Assembly: GCA_030674155.1 (NCBI GenBank)
Contig: CM060342.1
Location: 19,978,866-20,042,865 of the forward strand
Direction of reading: 5' to 3'
DNA: 64,000 nucleotides
From: Stramonita haemastoma
Lineage: Eukaryota; Mollusca; Gastropoda; Neogastropoda; Muricidae
Part shown: piece after piece, positions 22,602 to 35,400 of the stretch
Layout of the letters: every line of letters starts with the position of its first letter
How positions within the stretch are numbered: position 1 is the first letter of the stretch
Position numbers and translations under genes: made by a program
Notes under the pieces: model-generated
What the model was told of the DNA's origin: nothing
Database searches by the model: none
The model's input: only the letters and a program-made list of their open reading frames with translations

Positions 22602-22811
22602 CTGCAGCTGGAAAAGCGTGTTGAGATCAGGCAGAACGACGTGACGATCTTCCATGCGGCGACGCGTGTTCTTGATGGTGTGCACCTACACGGGCAGTGA
22701 GGGTGGGGGTGGGGGCGGGGGCCACATAGCTCGGCAGTTGGTGGTTCCATTCCCGGCACACGCGGTACACCTGCAGCTCTGTCTCTCTGTGCAGGTGCCT
22801 CAGCTCCACAC
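22602..22811 (-). pseudogene. PP2C (PPM1E/F-like) exon B, broken copy 1
   Basis: The exon runs from GGACAG|GTGTGG to CTGCAG|GTAATG. It encodes VELRHLHRETELQVYRVCRE, WNHQLPSYV, a proline run, then HTIKNTRRRMEDRHVVLPDL and NTLFQLQ. RRMEDRH is the first metal-binding motif of the PP2C fold. Two lesions break it. There is one extra C in the proline-coding run (G run 22717-22721) relative to the second copy, and a TAG at 22686-22688 where the other copy has TCG. The flanking intron also matches the second copy, as far as about 23040. Confidence 0.85.
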
Positions 22812-23171
22812 CTGTCCACACACACACAAACACACGTGTGCAATGTTTGGTTGGTTTTTTTTTTCATGCAATATTTGTTGTTAATGCTTTTTGTTTTTCG
22901 TTTGGTTTTATTTCAAGAAAATTGTGATCAATACAGTTTTTGTCTGAGCATTCTTTAATATGGGCTCAAAGTGTGTGTGCGCGCACACAAACATACAAGA
23001 TCAAGCCACGCATGCACACATGCATATATATGCACACGTGTGTGTGTGTGTGTGTGCACGCACGTGCGCTGCGTGTGTGTGTGTGCGTGCCCGTGTATGT
23101 AGGGCTGTCAGGGTGCCGATTGTTGATGTCGAGAGAGAGAGAGAGAGGGGGGGGGGGGGGAGCGTGCGTAG

Positions 23172-23760
23172 GTGCCTATAGGATTGGAATGAAGTGGGGG
23201 GACAGGGAGTGAAGTCAGAAGTGTGTAGGAAAGAGAGGTGTTTAACAAAAGTAGATCGTGTAGAAAATAAATTGGGGGCGATCATTTTTACAGTAAGGGA
23301 CTTGTGTCTACTGTTATCGTGTTAAATTATTCAGCTGACAATTTTCGCGATGTGCTCAAAGTACTTACGCAATACTACCACACTGTTCCCAGTTTCGAGT
23401 GTTAGACCTGTCGAATTTCTATGTACTGGGGGAAAAGAAAAACTTCACATACCTCGTTCGCGCCGGTGACTTTATAGCTAAGAACTTGACCGGTTTTGTC
23501 ACACGATGCTTCACTAGTGTGTCAAAATGTACCGAAGATGAAGTCAAAATCAAATGCAGTACACTACAGGCTACCTGTTTGTGAGCGACATGATTTCAGC
23601 GCCATGTGTGGTGAATTCCGGTGTACGGTTGTCATTCGGTTAAAAACACGAAGGTTTTTGTTGTTTTCTGCGCTAAAGTTGAAGATTTGTTTTTTCTGAG
23701 TAGCATCTTGGTTTCTTAGTCTGACTGGACGAGTCCAAATTTGACGTAATTTCATGCCTG
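23172..23760 (+). repeat. Duplicated ~600-bp segment, copy 1
   Basis: The segment matches 31528-32098 almost end to end. It includes a plus-strand frame reading VLDLSNFYVLGEKKNFTYLV and then GDFIAKNLTGFVTRC that stays open in both copies. I do not recognise the protein, and many of the differences change amino acids. A further piece (24165-24275) continues the match at 32110-32215. Confidence 0.8.
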
Positions 23761-24160
23761 AGATGTTGCGAGTTTCGTTTTCGACATGTTTTCTCGTGAG
23801 GTCTCGCCGTGTAACGCGGAGGTGGGAAGAGTTACGTCCCTTATACTCACCCCCCCCCCCCCCGCCGCACGTTTCCTTCTTTTTTCATATCTCACTCTTG
23901 TATTTGTACTGCACGTACTAAACCATCCAAAGAAACAAAACAAAACAAAAAACCCCAAACCATTTGTGAAAGACTAGCCCCCGAATCAAAACTGTGGATG
24001 AGATGAACAAATTTGGTATGCTTGAACTTTATTTTCAACAAACACTGTACCCCTCAAGTCCTTCCTCATCTGCTAGGTGACCCATCACACTATGCATGCC
24101 CCGGGTCAACACAGTAGGAACACAAGCAATTCTCATTTGATCATTTCCAACTTTCTTTAC
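23761..24160. other. Non-coding DNA absent from the second copy
   Basis: This stretch lies between two pieces that are adjacent in the copy at 31.5-32.2 kb, so it is an insertion here or a deletion there. It contains a C run near 23851. No gene is seen. Confidence 0.5.
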
Positions 24161-24489
24161 ACTACCTGGCCTCAACCTCCCAAAACATGCACACTGCATT
24201 TTCTTATACTTTCAAAATCGGTGAAACCACCAAACATGTTTCCTACCGCCACTCTGTACAAGATGCTGCATACACCAAAATCACCATTGCCGATTGGTGA
24301 ACCTTGGAACTCCAGTCAACGTAGGGGAAAAAAAACACAAAAAAGAAGCAAGACAAAAAAAAAAAAAGGTTCACCTGTTCCTCAACCTGAACCTTGAACC
24401 TGAATCTTGGAGCTCTTGTCGAGGAATGGGAAAAAAAAACATAACAAAGAAAAAGGAAAGAAACCAAAAGAAAACGAAAAAAACCTCAC

Positions 24490-24678
24490 CTGTTCCTCCG
24501 CCTTCTTGGCAAACTGCCGGTCAGTCAGGCTGTAGGCTCGCGTGAAGGCCAGTTGGGGGTTGGAGGCCAAGTTGGGGTCACACAGAAGGTCGACGTGCAG
24601 CTGGCTGGCGGAGAACATGGCGGCCTCAGAGCCTGCGTGGCCATCGAACACCGCGTAGTACGACTGACTAGGGCTGTC
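24490..24678 (-). pseudogene. PP2C (PPM1E/F-like) exon C, complete open copy
   Basis: This 189-base exon (63 codons, phase 0 at both ends) lies between TGACACAG and GAACAG|GTGAGG. It reads DSPSQSYYAVFDGHAGSEAA, MFSASQLHVDLLCDPNLASN and PQLAFTRAYSLTDRQFAKKA, ending EEQ. YYAVFDGHAG is the PP2C signature; its Asp and Gly coordinate the metal pair of a Ser/Thr phosphatase. The exon is undamaged, but the exon B and exon A upstream of it carry a stop and a frameshift, so the transcript as a whole would not encode a full enzyme unless these are sequencing errors. Exons D and E are not found downstream in this copy. Confidence 0.8.
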
Positions 24679-24728
24679 CTGTGTCAGCACAGTGGCCATC
24701 GAGCACCGCGTAGTACGACTGACTAACA
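24639..24728 (-). repeat. Partial 55-bp duplication at the exon C border
   Basis: The 55-base unit beginning at 24639 starts again at 24694 and is cut off at CGACTGACT, where a CA run begins. The second unit carries GAG for GAA, so it would read VLDGH in place of VFDGH. Confidence 0.8.
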
Positions 24729-24756
24729 CACAAACACACACACACACACACATTAC

Positions 24757-24965
24757 CTGCAGCTGGAAAAGCGTGTTGAGATCAGGCAGAACGACGTGAC
24801 GATCTTCCATGCGGCGACGCGTGTTCTTGATGGCGTACACCGACACGGGCAGTTAGGGTGGGGGTGGGGGCGGGGCCACATAGCTCGGCAGTTGGTGGTT
24901 CCATTCCCGGCACACCCGGTACACCTGCAGCTCTGTCTCTCTGTGCAGGTGCCTCAGCTCCACAC
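24757..24965 (-). pseudogene. PP2C (PPM1E/F-like) exon B, broken copy 2
   Basis: The borders are the same as in the 22602-22811 copy, and the exon is one base shorter. The frame is continuous through the proline run into LPVSVYAIKNTRRRMEDRHV and VLPDLNTLFQLQ. A single TAA at 24853-24855 interrupts it, where the other copy has TCA (Ser). The REM-like MEDRH motif and the splice sites are intact. Exon A upstream (25592-25715) joins in phase C|GT. Confidence 0.85.
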
Positions 24966-25084
24966 CTGTCCACACACACACATTCAATATTTGTTGATGA
25001 TACTTTTTGTTATAGGTTTGAAGAAATTAGAGATACAGTTTTTGTCTGAGCATTCTTTTGTAATACTGGCTCAAAGTGTGTGTG

Positions 25085-25535
25085 CGAATGCACACACACA
25101 CATGAGCAAGTGCACACATGCATGCATGCATATGCACACACACACACCCCCACACACCCACATGCACTCACTCACTCACCCACTTACAAACACGACGTGT
25201 CACATACAATGATACGCTCATATACACATATACTCTACCCACTCACCTCCCCCCAACTTCCTTCCTTCCCACCCCTCTCCCCAAAACCCACAAAGAAACA
25301 ACATCTAACACCACCATACTCCCCAATCCCCCCCCCCAAAAAAAAAAAACAACAACCAAAAACAAAACAAAACCCCCAAACCCAACCAACAACAACAAAA
25401 CAAAAAATAAAAAACCCAACAAACAAAAAGAGAACAACAAAAAACCACAACCACCAACAACCCCCCCCCCCCCCCAATACCAACCCCCTGCCCCCCCCAA
25501 AAAAAAAAACAACACAAAAAACCGACCACCTTTAC
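25085..25535 (+). repeat. A/C-rich low-complexity block
   Basis: CA repeats grade into mixed A and C runs with almost no G, including a C run at 25461-25475. It lies in the intron between phosphatase exons A and B. Confidence 0.85.
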
Positions 25536-25591
25536 TAAAGCAAAGCACACAGGTGGGCCACACAGCACAAGTCCACTAGCTGCTTACTTAC

Positions 25592-25715
25592 GGGCGGTGT
25601 GCTGGCTGGGGGAGAGGTGCTTGTTGTCCTTGCCGTTCTCGCTGGGCTGCACCTCCAGCACCACGCGTCTGAAGGACTCCCGACTCACCTGCTCCGCTAA
25701 ACCCAGGGGCAGTCA
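25592..25715 (-). pseudogene. PP2C (PPM1E/F-like) exon A, copy 2
   Basis: The exon is 124 bases, one fewer than the copy at 12186-12310. It has the same TTTCAG acceptor and the same GTAAGT donor. The one-base difference is near the 5' end (GCCCCTGGG against GCCCCCAGGG), which shifts the frame for everything upstream of GLAEQVSRESFRRVVLEVQP. Reading back in that frame reaches TGA at the exon start. It is the most upstream of the A-B-C set at 24.5-25.7 kb. Confidence 0.75.
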
Positions 25716-26004
25716 CTGAAACACACAACACAACACAACACACCAACGTCACACAGCGGTCATAGTGTGTAACTTAGGCTATAGTGGCACGAGATGCATG
25801 TATGTACAAGTCACTGAAACACAACACAGCACAACACAACACACCAACGTCACACGGAAGTCATAGTGTGTAACTTAGGCTATAGTGGCACGAGATGCAT
25901 GTATGTACAAGTCACCGAAACACAACACAACACAACACACCAACGTCACACGGAAGTCATAGTGTGTAACTTAGGCTATAGTGGCACAAGATACATGTAT
26001 GTAC
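25716..26004 (+). repeat. ~96-101-bp tandem repeat, about 3 copies
   Basis: Units are marked by CCAACGTCACAC at about 25743, 25844 and 25940, each followed by GTGTGTAACTTAGGCTATAG and TGTATGTACA. A single unit of the same sequence occurs at 12311-12415, next to the other exon A copy. Confidence 0.85.
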
Positions 26005-26990
26005 ATGAACTAGATGAAGGAGGAGGAAGGAGGAGAAGGAGGAGAAGGTGAAGAAGGATGAAGAAGAGGAGAAAAAGGAGGAGGTGGTGGAGGAGAAAGA
26101 GGTGGAGGAGGAGGAGGAGGTTGTGGAGGAGGAGGAGGAGGAGGAGGAGGAGGAGGAGGAGGAGGAGGTGGTGGAGGAGGAGGAGAAAGAGGTGGAGGAG
26201 GAGGAGGAGGAGGAGGAGGAGGAGGAGGAGGAGGAGGAGAGAGAGGTGGAGGAGGAGGTGGGGGAGGAGGAGGTGGTGGAGGGGGAGGAGGAGGTGGTGG
26301 AGGAGGAGGAGAAGGAGGAGAAGGAGGAGGAGGAAGAGGAGGAGGTGGAGGAGAAGGAGGAGGTGGTGGAGGTGGAGGAGGAGGAGAAGGAGGAGGAGGA
26401 GAAGAAGGAGGAGGAGGAGGTGGAGAAGGAGGTGGAGGAGGAGGAGGTGGTGGAGGTGGAGGAGGAGAAGGAGGAGAAGGAGAAGGAGGAGGAGGAGAAG
26501 GCGGAGGAGAAGGAGGAGGAGAAGGAGGAGGAGGAGGTGGAGAAGGAGGAGGAGGAGGAGAAGAGGGAGGAGGAGGAGAAGAGGGAGGAGGAGGAGGTGG
26601 AGGAGGAGGAGGTGGGGGAGGAGGAGGTGGAGGTGGGGGAAGAGGAGGATGAGAAGGAGAAGGAGGTGGTGGAGGAGGAGAAGGAGGTGGTGGAGGAGGA
26701 GAAGGAGGAGGTGGTGGAGGAGGAGGAGGTGGTGGAGGAGGAGACGGAGGAGAAGAAGGAGAAGGAGGAGGAGAAAGGGGAGGAGGAGGTGGTGGAGGAG
26801 GAGGAGGAGAAGGAGGAGGTGGAGGAGGAGGAGGAGGAGGAGGAGAAGGAGAAGGAGGGGGTGGTGGAGGAGGAGGTGGTGGAGGTGGAGGAGGAAGAGG
26901 AGAAGAAGGAGGAGAAGGTGGAGGAGGAGGAGGAGGTGGTGAAGGTGGAGGAGGTGGTGGAGGAGGAGAAGAAGAAGAAGAATTGTGAAG
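26005..26990 (+). repeat. ~1-kb homopurine (GGA)n tract
   Basis: Nearly all bases on the plus strand are purines, arranged as GGA, GAA and GGT triplets. The left flank equals that of 12416; the right flank (AATTGTGAAGAAAAAGAAGA, CAGCTCTAGAAGG) equals that of the tract ending at 19228. Confidence 0.95.
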
Positions 26991-27355
26991 AAAAAGAAGA
27001 CAGCTCTAGAAGGGGAGAGAGAGGGAGGGGGAGAGAGATTCAATGATTCAATGATTCAAATGTTTAATGTGTTTTGGCCATAGGCATACATACACATTGT
27101 GGGAGGGTAGGGGTTGGGTCGTCCATAAATACAGAACACTGAAATGTAACATATTCCCAATCAAAAATACAAAGGTTCCACACATTTATAGTTGCACAAA
27201 AAAGCATTTAGATACTCCAAATTCACAACTATTTCTGTTAAACAACAGCAACAAAAACAACAACAATTAATAAAAAAAGAAAATCGCTGGGCAAACCTCA
27301 TGTTAACTTCCGAAAAGGCTGGGGGTGGGGTGGGATTATCGAAACTAAAGATGAA

Positions 27356-30300
27356 CTAACTTTCACAAATTGCTTGTCTTCTTTTAATGGCATGAAATAC
27401 ATATTTACCAACATGGCGACAGAGATCTTCACTCTTTCCAGCTAGCAGTCTTGACAGCGGTAAATGAAGAAAATCTTTAAGGAACTTTTCTCTCATATCA
27501 TTATATAAGGGACAAGCAAGTAAGAAATGTTTTTTCATTTTCTTCCTGATAAACACATGCACATTGCTTATCCATCGGATGTTCACTGTACCTATACATG
27601 TTGCAGTTTATTGGTAACACGCCTAGCCTTATATGTGAGAAAGCGACCCTAAAACACACTATGTCAATGCATGCGAGATATCTTTCTTTGCCAAAGGAAT
27701 CTTTAAAAGTTCTGTACATTTCATATCTACTCCCTTCACATATGGTCGATGACCATTCCTGCATGTATATATCAACTAATCTTTGTTTGAAAGCATTGAT
27801 AAAACTACGTACGTTACTGGTACCTTGATTTGTCCATACAAACTGAAAACCTGTTTTACATAGAATGTCTTTAATATCTGTCACCCAGCATTTTTTCCCC
27901 CGATCATCTAAAGACAATAACATTTGGTAACATTGTTTTGGAAGTCTGTCTGCTTCCATCTGCAGTATACGAAGCCAGTACTTAACAGATCTGACTGTTG
28001 TGTTAATAAAAAGAGGATATCTTCCTAGCTCACCATACACTAGTTTATTCGGTGTTTTCAAAGGTACCCCCAGATATCGCTTGCAAGCTAAGAGGTGTAC
28101 TTTTTCAAGGTTATCTAGTCTATTAACTCCCCAGACTTCCGAGGAATACATCAATATGGACTGCACTTTTGCATCAAATATCTTGAAAAAAGTTTTTTGT
28201 GTCATTTCTTTGCATTTTGAATAGGCTCTACTTAAGATATGTACTGCTCTTTTTCCTTTAGTGACAAAAGCAGCAGTTCCAAGTTTACAGCTTAGTCTTG
28301 TAGTAAATGTGAATCCGAGGTACGTGTAACTATTTACAACTTCCACAAGATCACCATCATAAAACCATTTTTCATTTTTTGATAGGTGTCCACCTTTTCT
28401 AAAAACCATAACCTTAGTCTTCTCTTTGTTAACTCTAAGCTTTAGTTTATCACAACAAGTCTTTAAATGGTTTAATTGAGTCTGCAGTCCTCTTGGAGTG
28501 GTTGATAACAAAACAACGTCATCGGCAAATAAGAGAATAAACAATTCTGTCACAGTTGGGAGAAGCTGAATACCATGAACACCAACTTCATTGATATGCT
28601 GAGCTAAATTATTTATAAACAGTGAAAAAAGGGTAGGACTAAGAACACAGCCTTGGCGAACTCCTGTAGGACAATGGAAAAAGTCGGTATATTCGTTATT
28701 AATTCTGACACAGGATAGAAGTGAGCTATACATAGCTTTGAGGGAGCAAAAGAACTTCCCTCTGACCCCTTCATTAATAAGAGCTTCAAGTAATTTTTGG
28801 TGATGTACAGAGTCAAAAGCTTTTTTAATATCAACAAATGTCACATACAGTTTTCTTTTCCCGCTATTAAGACATTTCTGTATAACAGAATACAATGTAA
28901 AGATATGGTCAACCGTGGAACGGCTTCTCCTAAAACCAGCCTGGTTTTCCACAATGCTATGTGTGTCTTCCAACCACAAGTACAGTCGTGTGTTGAGAAT
29001 TGATGTATAACATTTACATAAAATGCTAATTAATGAAACACCTCTATAATTGTCTGGGTTGTCTGCATTGCCCTTCTTGAAGATAGGAACTACAATTACT
29101 TTTGCCCATTCTTTAGGATAAATACCGTGACTGAATATATGATTAAAGAATTTTTCCAAAAATTCTATCACAATTCCATTACCAGCCTTTAACATCTCTG
29201 CTGTAACACCATCTATTCCTGGGGCTTTGCCACATTTCAGTTTTTTTAATGCACGTTCAATTTCTTCTTTTAGTATGGGCATATTCAGTACATGATCTTT
29301 GTCTTCATCCAAACTACTATCTAAATCAGTGTTATCTATGGGCTGTACTTTTCCAGTATTGTGCACGTTCTTGAAGTGTTCATGCCACTCTTCAAGTTTT
29401 ATTCTATCACTGATGCCAATACTTTCGCTCCCTCCAATCTTTCTTAGTTCTTTCCAAAATGATGCTGAATCATTGCTTTTCTTTGTCAACAACTCAGCAA
29501 GATCTCTCCTGAACCATTTCTTCTTTTGTTTTAGCAACAGTTTATACTGCTTTTTCCCTTCTAAATACATTTTCCTGTCAAAATCCTTCCCCGTTCTTCT
29601 AAATGTTCTTAATTGCTTCTTTGTCAGTTGTTTTGCTCTGCGACACTCGGCATCAAACCAAGGTGATCGCCTGTGCTTTTTACCAAGATTGCACTGTTTA
29701 ACCATGCACTTACTTGCCGTTAGTAAGCAATCAACGAATAACTCGAGGGCCTTGTCTACATTGTTGTTAGTGTATGAAATAGCCTCTTCTATCTTAATTC
29801 TGATAGCATTATCATTAATTGCCTTTTTGAAATCCCCCTCCTTTTCTTTCTCCCAAATGATTTTCTCCCTCACATACGATTTTCTTTCTTCCTTGTCAGC
29901 AGTACCAACATTGTCCTCACTGTTCTGTTGTATACAGAATTTAACAACTAGTTCTACAGGTAAGTGGTCTGAGTCTATCGCATCTAGCACTTTCAACTGT
30001 TCTATCTCTACACAGGAAAACAAATCACAAGAGACAATAAAATAATCAACAACACTAGCGCCTGAGCTACCAATATAGGTGCAACTGCCATCATAACCAT
30101 AATCAGACATACCATTCAAAATTGCACAATCAGTCACATTACAAAACTCCAAAAGTTGTTTACCAAATAAATTAACATCTTTGTCATGCGATTCTCTAGA
30201 GAGAAAATTATAATTTGTGTTATGTACATCAAAAGGCTGAATGTCATCAGAATCCATGTCATCATAATTTTTGGAAGCAGTTCGCGCATTAAAGTCACCA

Positions 30301-30869
30301 CACACCATCAGATAGAAATCATCAAGTGTTTCATAAAGGTCAATAACACATTTATCTATTAATTCCAATCCATAACCATTGTCTGTTTTGCTCCAAAATG
30401 GTGAGTCGTATGGTGGTATGTATACAGAAATGTAAATAACGTCTTTCTTTGTGTTCAACAGCTCTTTACTAACTTTCAATATAACAACATTTTCAATTTC
30501 GGTATGAATTCTTTTTACATACTCAGAGTAACATTTCCTCACAAGAACCACTACACCTCCAGAGCATCTGCCGTGTTTAGTAAGCTTTGTAGCTTTAGAA
30601 ATATAACTGTTAAACTTTGAAAATGATGCTGTCTCTAGATTACCAGAAAGAAACGTTTCTGTTAAGGAAACAAAATCATACTGTGTGACAAAATTAACAA
30701 AATCTGGGTCTTCTAACTTAGTAATTAACCCACACACATTGTAGCATAAAAATGTTACTTCACTATATTTACTTTTATTTTTATCTGAGGCATATTCTAG
30801 TTCATCATGGTTTAGAAGCTTGTTTACATCATGCTGTGCCTTACTAATGTATGATGCCCGGCCACACCC
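27356..30869 (-). pseudogene. LINE ORF2: APE endonuclease-reverse transcriptase, one frameshift
   Basis: The main frame covers about 1,120 codons. Counting from the Val codon at 30737, it has an apurinic-type endonuclease with TETFL (26-30), GDFNAR (147-152) and SDHLP (256-260). The reverse transcriptase follows, with GKAPGIDGVT (503-512), NYRGVSLIS (563-571), QAGFRRSRST (599-608), VDIKKAFDSV (635-644), GVRQGCVLSP (692-701) and the catalytic FADD (737-740). These domains nick target DNA and copy the element RNA in place. Near the C-terminus a run of six A (27530-27535, T on the plus strand) shifts the frame. The continuation HFLLACPLYNDMREKFLKDF, typical of the LINE C-terminal region, lies in the next frame and ends with TAG at 27356-27358. 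All catalytic motifs are intact; one extra base separates it from an intact frame. Confidence 0.88.
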
Positions 30870-31210
30870 CTATTCATTCTCCCTCCCAGGTGAAGGGGTC
30901 CCAGAGTCATTTCCCTGTTTCTCACTGACTACACTGTCAGCTACTACCTTGTCTTGGCCCCGCCTAAAAGCATCAGCGATGCTGCTTTGGCTAAGTGTTC
31001 TTTTCTGCTTGCCGCCAGAGCGAAGTGTCCTTGTTGTTAGTCGTGATTCACTTCTTGCCTGCACTTTCCTTCCTGTCTTGCGCGTAGAACGTGACCTGGC
31101 AGGCTGAGGAATTTTGGACTCCCAGCGACTTCCCCCTTTGGCTGGCCCGGAACATTCGCCTTCCGCCTCCTGTTGTTCTTCTGTTGAGGAGTCTTTTGAT
31201 GCTGGTTCGA
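30870..31210 (-). pseudogene. LINE upstream frame, 5'-truncated, in frame with ORF2
   Basis: A frame in the same phase as ORF2 reads EPASKDSSTEEQQEAEGECS, then PQPARSRSTRKTGRKVQARS, TLRSGGKQKRTLSQSSIADA and ends SPGRENE before TAG at 30870-30872. The frame then continues directly into ORF2 (GCGRASYISKAQ). It is basic and Ser-rich with no zinc knuckle visible. It may be the C-terminal part of ORF1 or the N-terminal part of a single long ORF with one nonsense change. Its 5' end disappears in GA repeats. Confidence 0.6.
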
Positions 31211-32215
<1,005 letters not shown>

Positions 32216-32420
32216 GGCCCAGCAAGATAACTCTTTTGTTAAAAGATTGTTTTCCTTTTCTTTCTTTTTTCCCATCTCTTTCAGTTCACCCTCCCGCTTC
32301 TTTTTCTTCTCAAATTCATCCCCCCCACCCCCCTTTTTAAAATGTGACTACATATTATTTGTAGTCAATATTTAGTAAGAATACTAAAAAATTGTAGGGG
32401 TTGGCAGATAAATTGGCATA

Positions 32421-35400
32421 CGGCTCTTTGGGGCCCGTCTTCGCCCCAAACGGCACCTTTTTGGTAAGGGGGTGGGTAGGCATGCGCGCACGAGCGCGCG
32501 CGCTGGTGTTTGTCAGTGCGTTTGTTTGTGTGCGCGCATGTGTCGGGGACACTGCAGTTTGCTGTGGTGCATGATATTGCTGTATATTGTCATTATTATT
32601 ATGCGCCCTGCTTGGTTTTCGGTGCGTACACTGTACGGGATTTCCTTGCCACAAACTAGCTTTTCTCAGCTCTTGAGGGCGTCGGAGTCGCCACAAGTCC
32701 GACACCACACACGTCGAAGATGGTAGGGGAGCGAGTATATATCCAGTGCCATATTGTCCCGGTGCCTTGGGGTCTGTAACCGTGCAATAGTCGGGGGACA
32801 AGTGGCCTGAATACGGCTCTTTGGGGCCCGTCTTTGCCCCAAACGACACCTTTTTGAAAGGGGGGTGGGTATGCATTCGCGTAGGCGTGCGCGCAATGGT
32901 GTTTGTCAGTGCGTTGGTTTGTGTGCGCGCATGTGGCGTGGATCCTGCAGTTTGCTGTCGTGCATGATATTGCTGTATATTGTCATTATTATTGTGCGCC
33001 CTGCTTGGTTTTCGGTGCGTACACTGTACGAGATTTCCTTGCCAGAAACTAGCTTTCTCAGCTCTTGAGGGCGTCGGAGTCGCCACAAGTCCGGCGCCAC
33101 ACACGTCGAAGATGGTATGGGAGCGAGTATGCATCCGGTGCCATATTGTCCCGGTGCCTTGGGGTCTGTAACCATGCAAATTTCGGGGGACAAGGGGCCT
33201 GAAAACGGCTCTTTGGGGCCGTCTTTGCCCCAAACGGCACCTTTTTCTCAAGTGGGTTGGTATGCATGCGCACGCGCGAGCGCGCTAGTGTCTGTCAGTG
33301 CGTTTGTTTGTGTGCGCGCATGTGATAGCGACCCTGAAGTTTGCTGTGGTGCATCATATTGCTGTATATTGTCATTATTATTGTGCGCCCTGCTTGGTTT
33401 TCAGTGCGTAGAGTGTACGAGATTTCCTTGCCACAAACTAGCTTTCTGAGCTCTTGAGGGCGTCGGTGTCGCCACAAGTCTGGCGCCTCACACGTCGAAG
33501 ATGGTAGGGGAGCGAGTATGCATCCAGTGCCAGATTGTCCCGGTGCCTTGGGATCTGTAACCCTGCAAAGGTCAGGGCAGGATGGGCCTGAATACGGCTC
33601 TTTGGGGCCTGTCTTTGCCCCAAACGGCACCTTTTTGGCAGGATGGTGGGTATGCATGCGCGCACGCACGCGCGCGCTGGTGTTTGTCAGTGCGTTTGTT
33701 TGTGTGCGCGCATGTGGCAGCGACCTTGCAGTATGCTGTGGTGCATGATATTGCTGTATATTGACATTATTATTGTGCGCCCTGCTTGGTTTTCGGTGCG
33801 TACAGTGTACGAGATTTCCTTGCCACAAACTACCTTTCTCAGCTCTTGAGGGCGCCGGTGTCGCCACAAGTCCGGCGCCACACACGTCGAAGATGGTATG
33901 TTAGCGAGTATGCATCCGTTGCCATATTGACCCGGTGCCTTGGTGTCTGTAACTGTGCAAAAGTCGGGGCAGGACGGGCCTGAAAACGGCTCTTTGGGGC
34001 CTGTCTTTGCCCCAAACCGAACCTTTTTGGAAGGGGGGTGGGTATGGATTCGGGAATGGTCGCGCGTGCTGGTGTTTGTCAGTGCGTTTGTTTGTGTGTG
34101 CATATGTGGCGGAAACCCTGCAGTTTGCTCTGGTGCATCATATTGCTGTATATTGTCATTATTATTTTGTGCCCTGCTTGGTTTTCGGTGCGTACAGTGT
34201 ACGGGATTTCCTTGCCACAAACTAGCTTTCTCAGCTCTTGAGGGCGTCGGTGACGCCACAAGTCCGGCGCCAAACACGTCGAAGATGGTATGTTAGCGAG
34301 TATGCATCCGGTGCCACATTGTCCCGGTGCCATGGGGTCTGTAACCGTGCAAAAGTCGGAGCAGGATGGGCCTGAAAACGGCTCTTTTGGGCCCGTCTTT
34401 GTCCCCAAACGGCACCTTTTTCGCAGGGGTGTTGGTATGCATGCGCGCATGCGCTTGCGCACTGGTGTTTATCAATGCGTTTGTTTGTGTGCGCACATGT
34501 GGCAGGGACCCTGCACTTTGCTGTGGTGCATTATATTGCTGTATATTGTCATTATTATTGTGCGGCTTGCTTGGTTTTCGGTGCGTACACTGTACGAGAT
34601 TTCCTTGCCACAAAGTAGCTTTCTCAGCTCTTGAGGGTGTCGGTGTCGCCAAATGTCCGGCGCCAAACACGTCGAAGATGGTAAGGGAGCGACTATGCTT
34701 CCGGTGCCATATTGTCCCGGTGCCTTGGGGTCTGTAACCGTGCAAAAGTCGAGGCAGGACGGGCCTGAAAACGGCTCCTTGGGGCCCGTCTTTGCCCCAA
34801 ACGGAACCTTTTTGGCAAGGCGATGTATATGCATGCTCGCACGCACGCGTGCGCTGGTGTTTGTCAGTGCGTTTGTTTATGTGCGCGAATGTGGCAGGAA
34901 CTGTGCAGTTTGAAGTGAGGCATCATATTACTGTATATTGTCATTATTATTGTGCGACCTGCTTAGTTTTCGGTCCGGACACTATACCAGATTTCCTTGC
35001 CACAAACTAGCTTTCTCAGCTCTTGTGGGCGTCGGTGTCGCCACAAGTCCGGCGCCACACACGTCGAAGATGGTAGGGGAGCGAGTATATATCCAGTGCC
35101 ATATTGTCCCGTGCCTTGGGGTCTGTAACCGTGCAAAAGTCGGGGCAGGACGGGCCTGAAAACGGCTGTTTGGGGCCTGTCTTTTCCCCAAACCAAACCT
35201 TTTTGGAACGGGGGTGGGTATGGATTCGGGAACGCTCGCATGCGCTGGTGTTTGTCAGTGCGTTTGTTTGTGTGTACGCATGTGGCGGGAACCCTGCAGT
35301 TTGCTCTGGTGCATCATATTGCTGTATATTGTCATTATTATTGTGCGCCCTGCTTGGTTTTCGGTGCGTAGAGTGTACGAGATTTCCTTGCCACAAACTA

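Larger units (their letters stand above)
27038..31210 (-). mobile_element. Non-LTR retrotransposon (LINE), nearly full length
   Basis: The element comprises a short upstream reading frame, an endonuclease-reverse transcriptase frame and a 3' untranslated part that ends in an 8-base microsatellite (ATTGAATC repeats on the minus strand, 27038-27060). Terminal short repeats of this kind are known for CR1/L2-type LINEs, which hints at that group, but the clade is not certain. The 5' end is lost in, or replaced by, a GA array. It entered just beyond CTCTAGAAGG-GA, the same flank that is followed by GA repeats at 19.2 kb. Confidence 0.85.

Noticed and set aside
25976..27046. Open frames of about 300-350 codons of Leu/His or Glu/Val
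   Set aside because: Same cause: a homopurine triplet tract with no domain or splice evidence.
29299..30045. 248-codon plus-strand frame
   Set aside because: It lies antisense within the LINE endonuclease-RT frame and has no similarity of its own.
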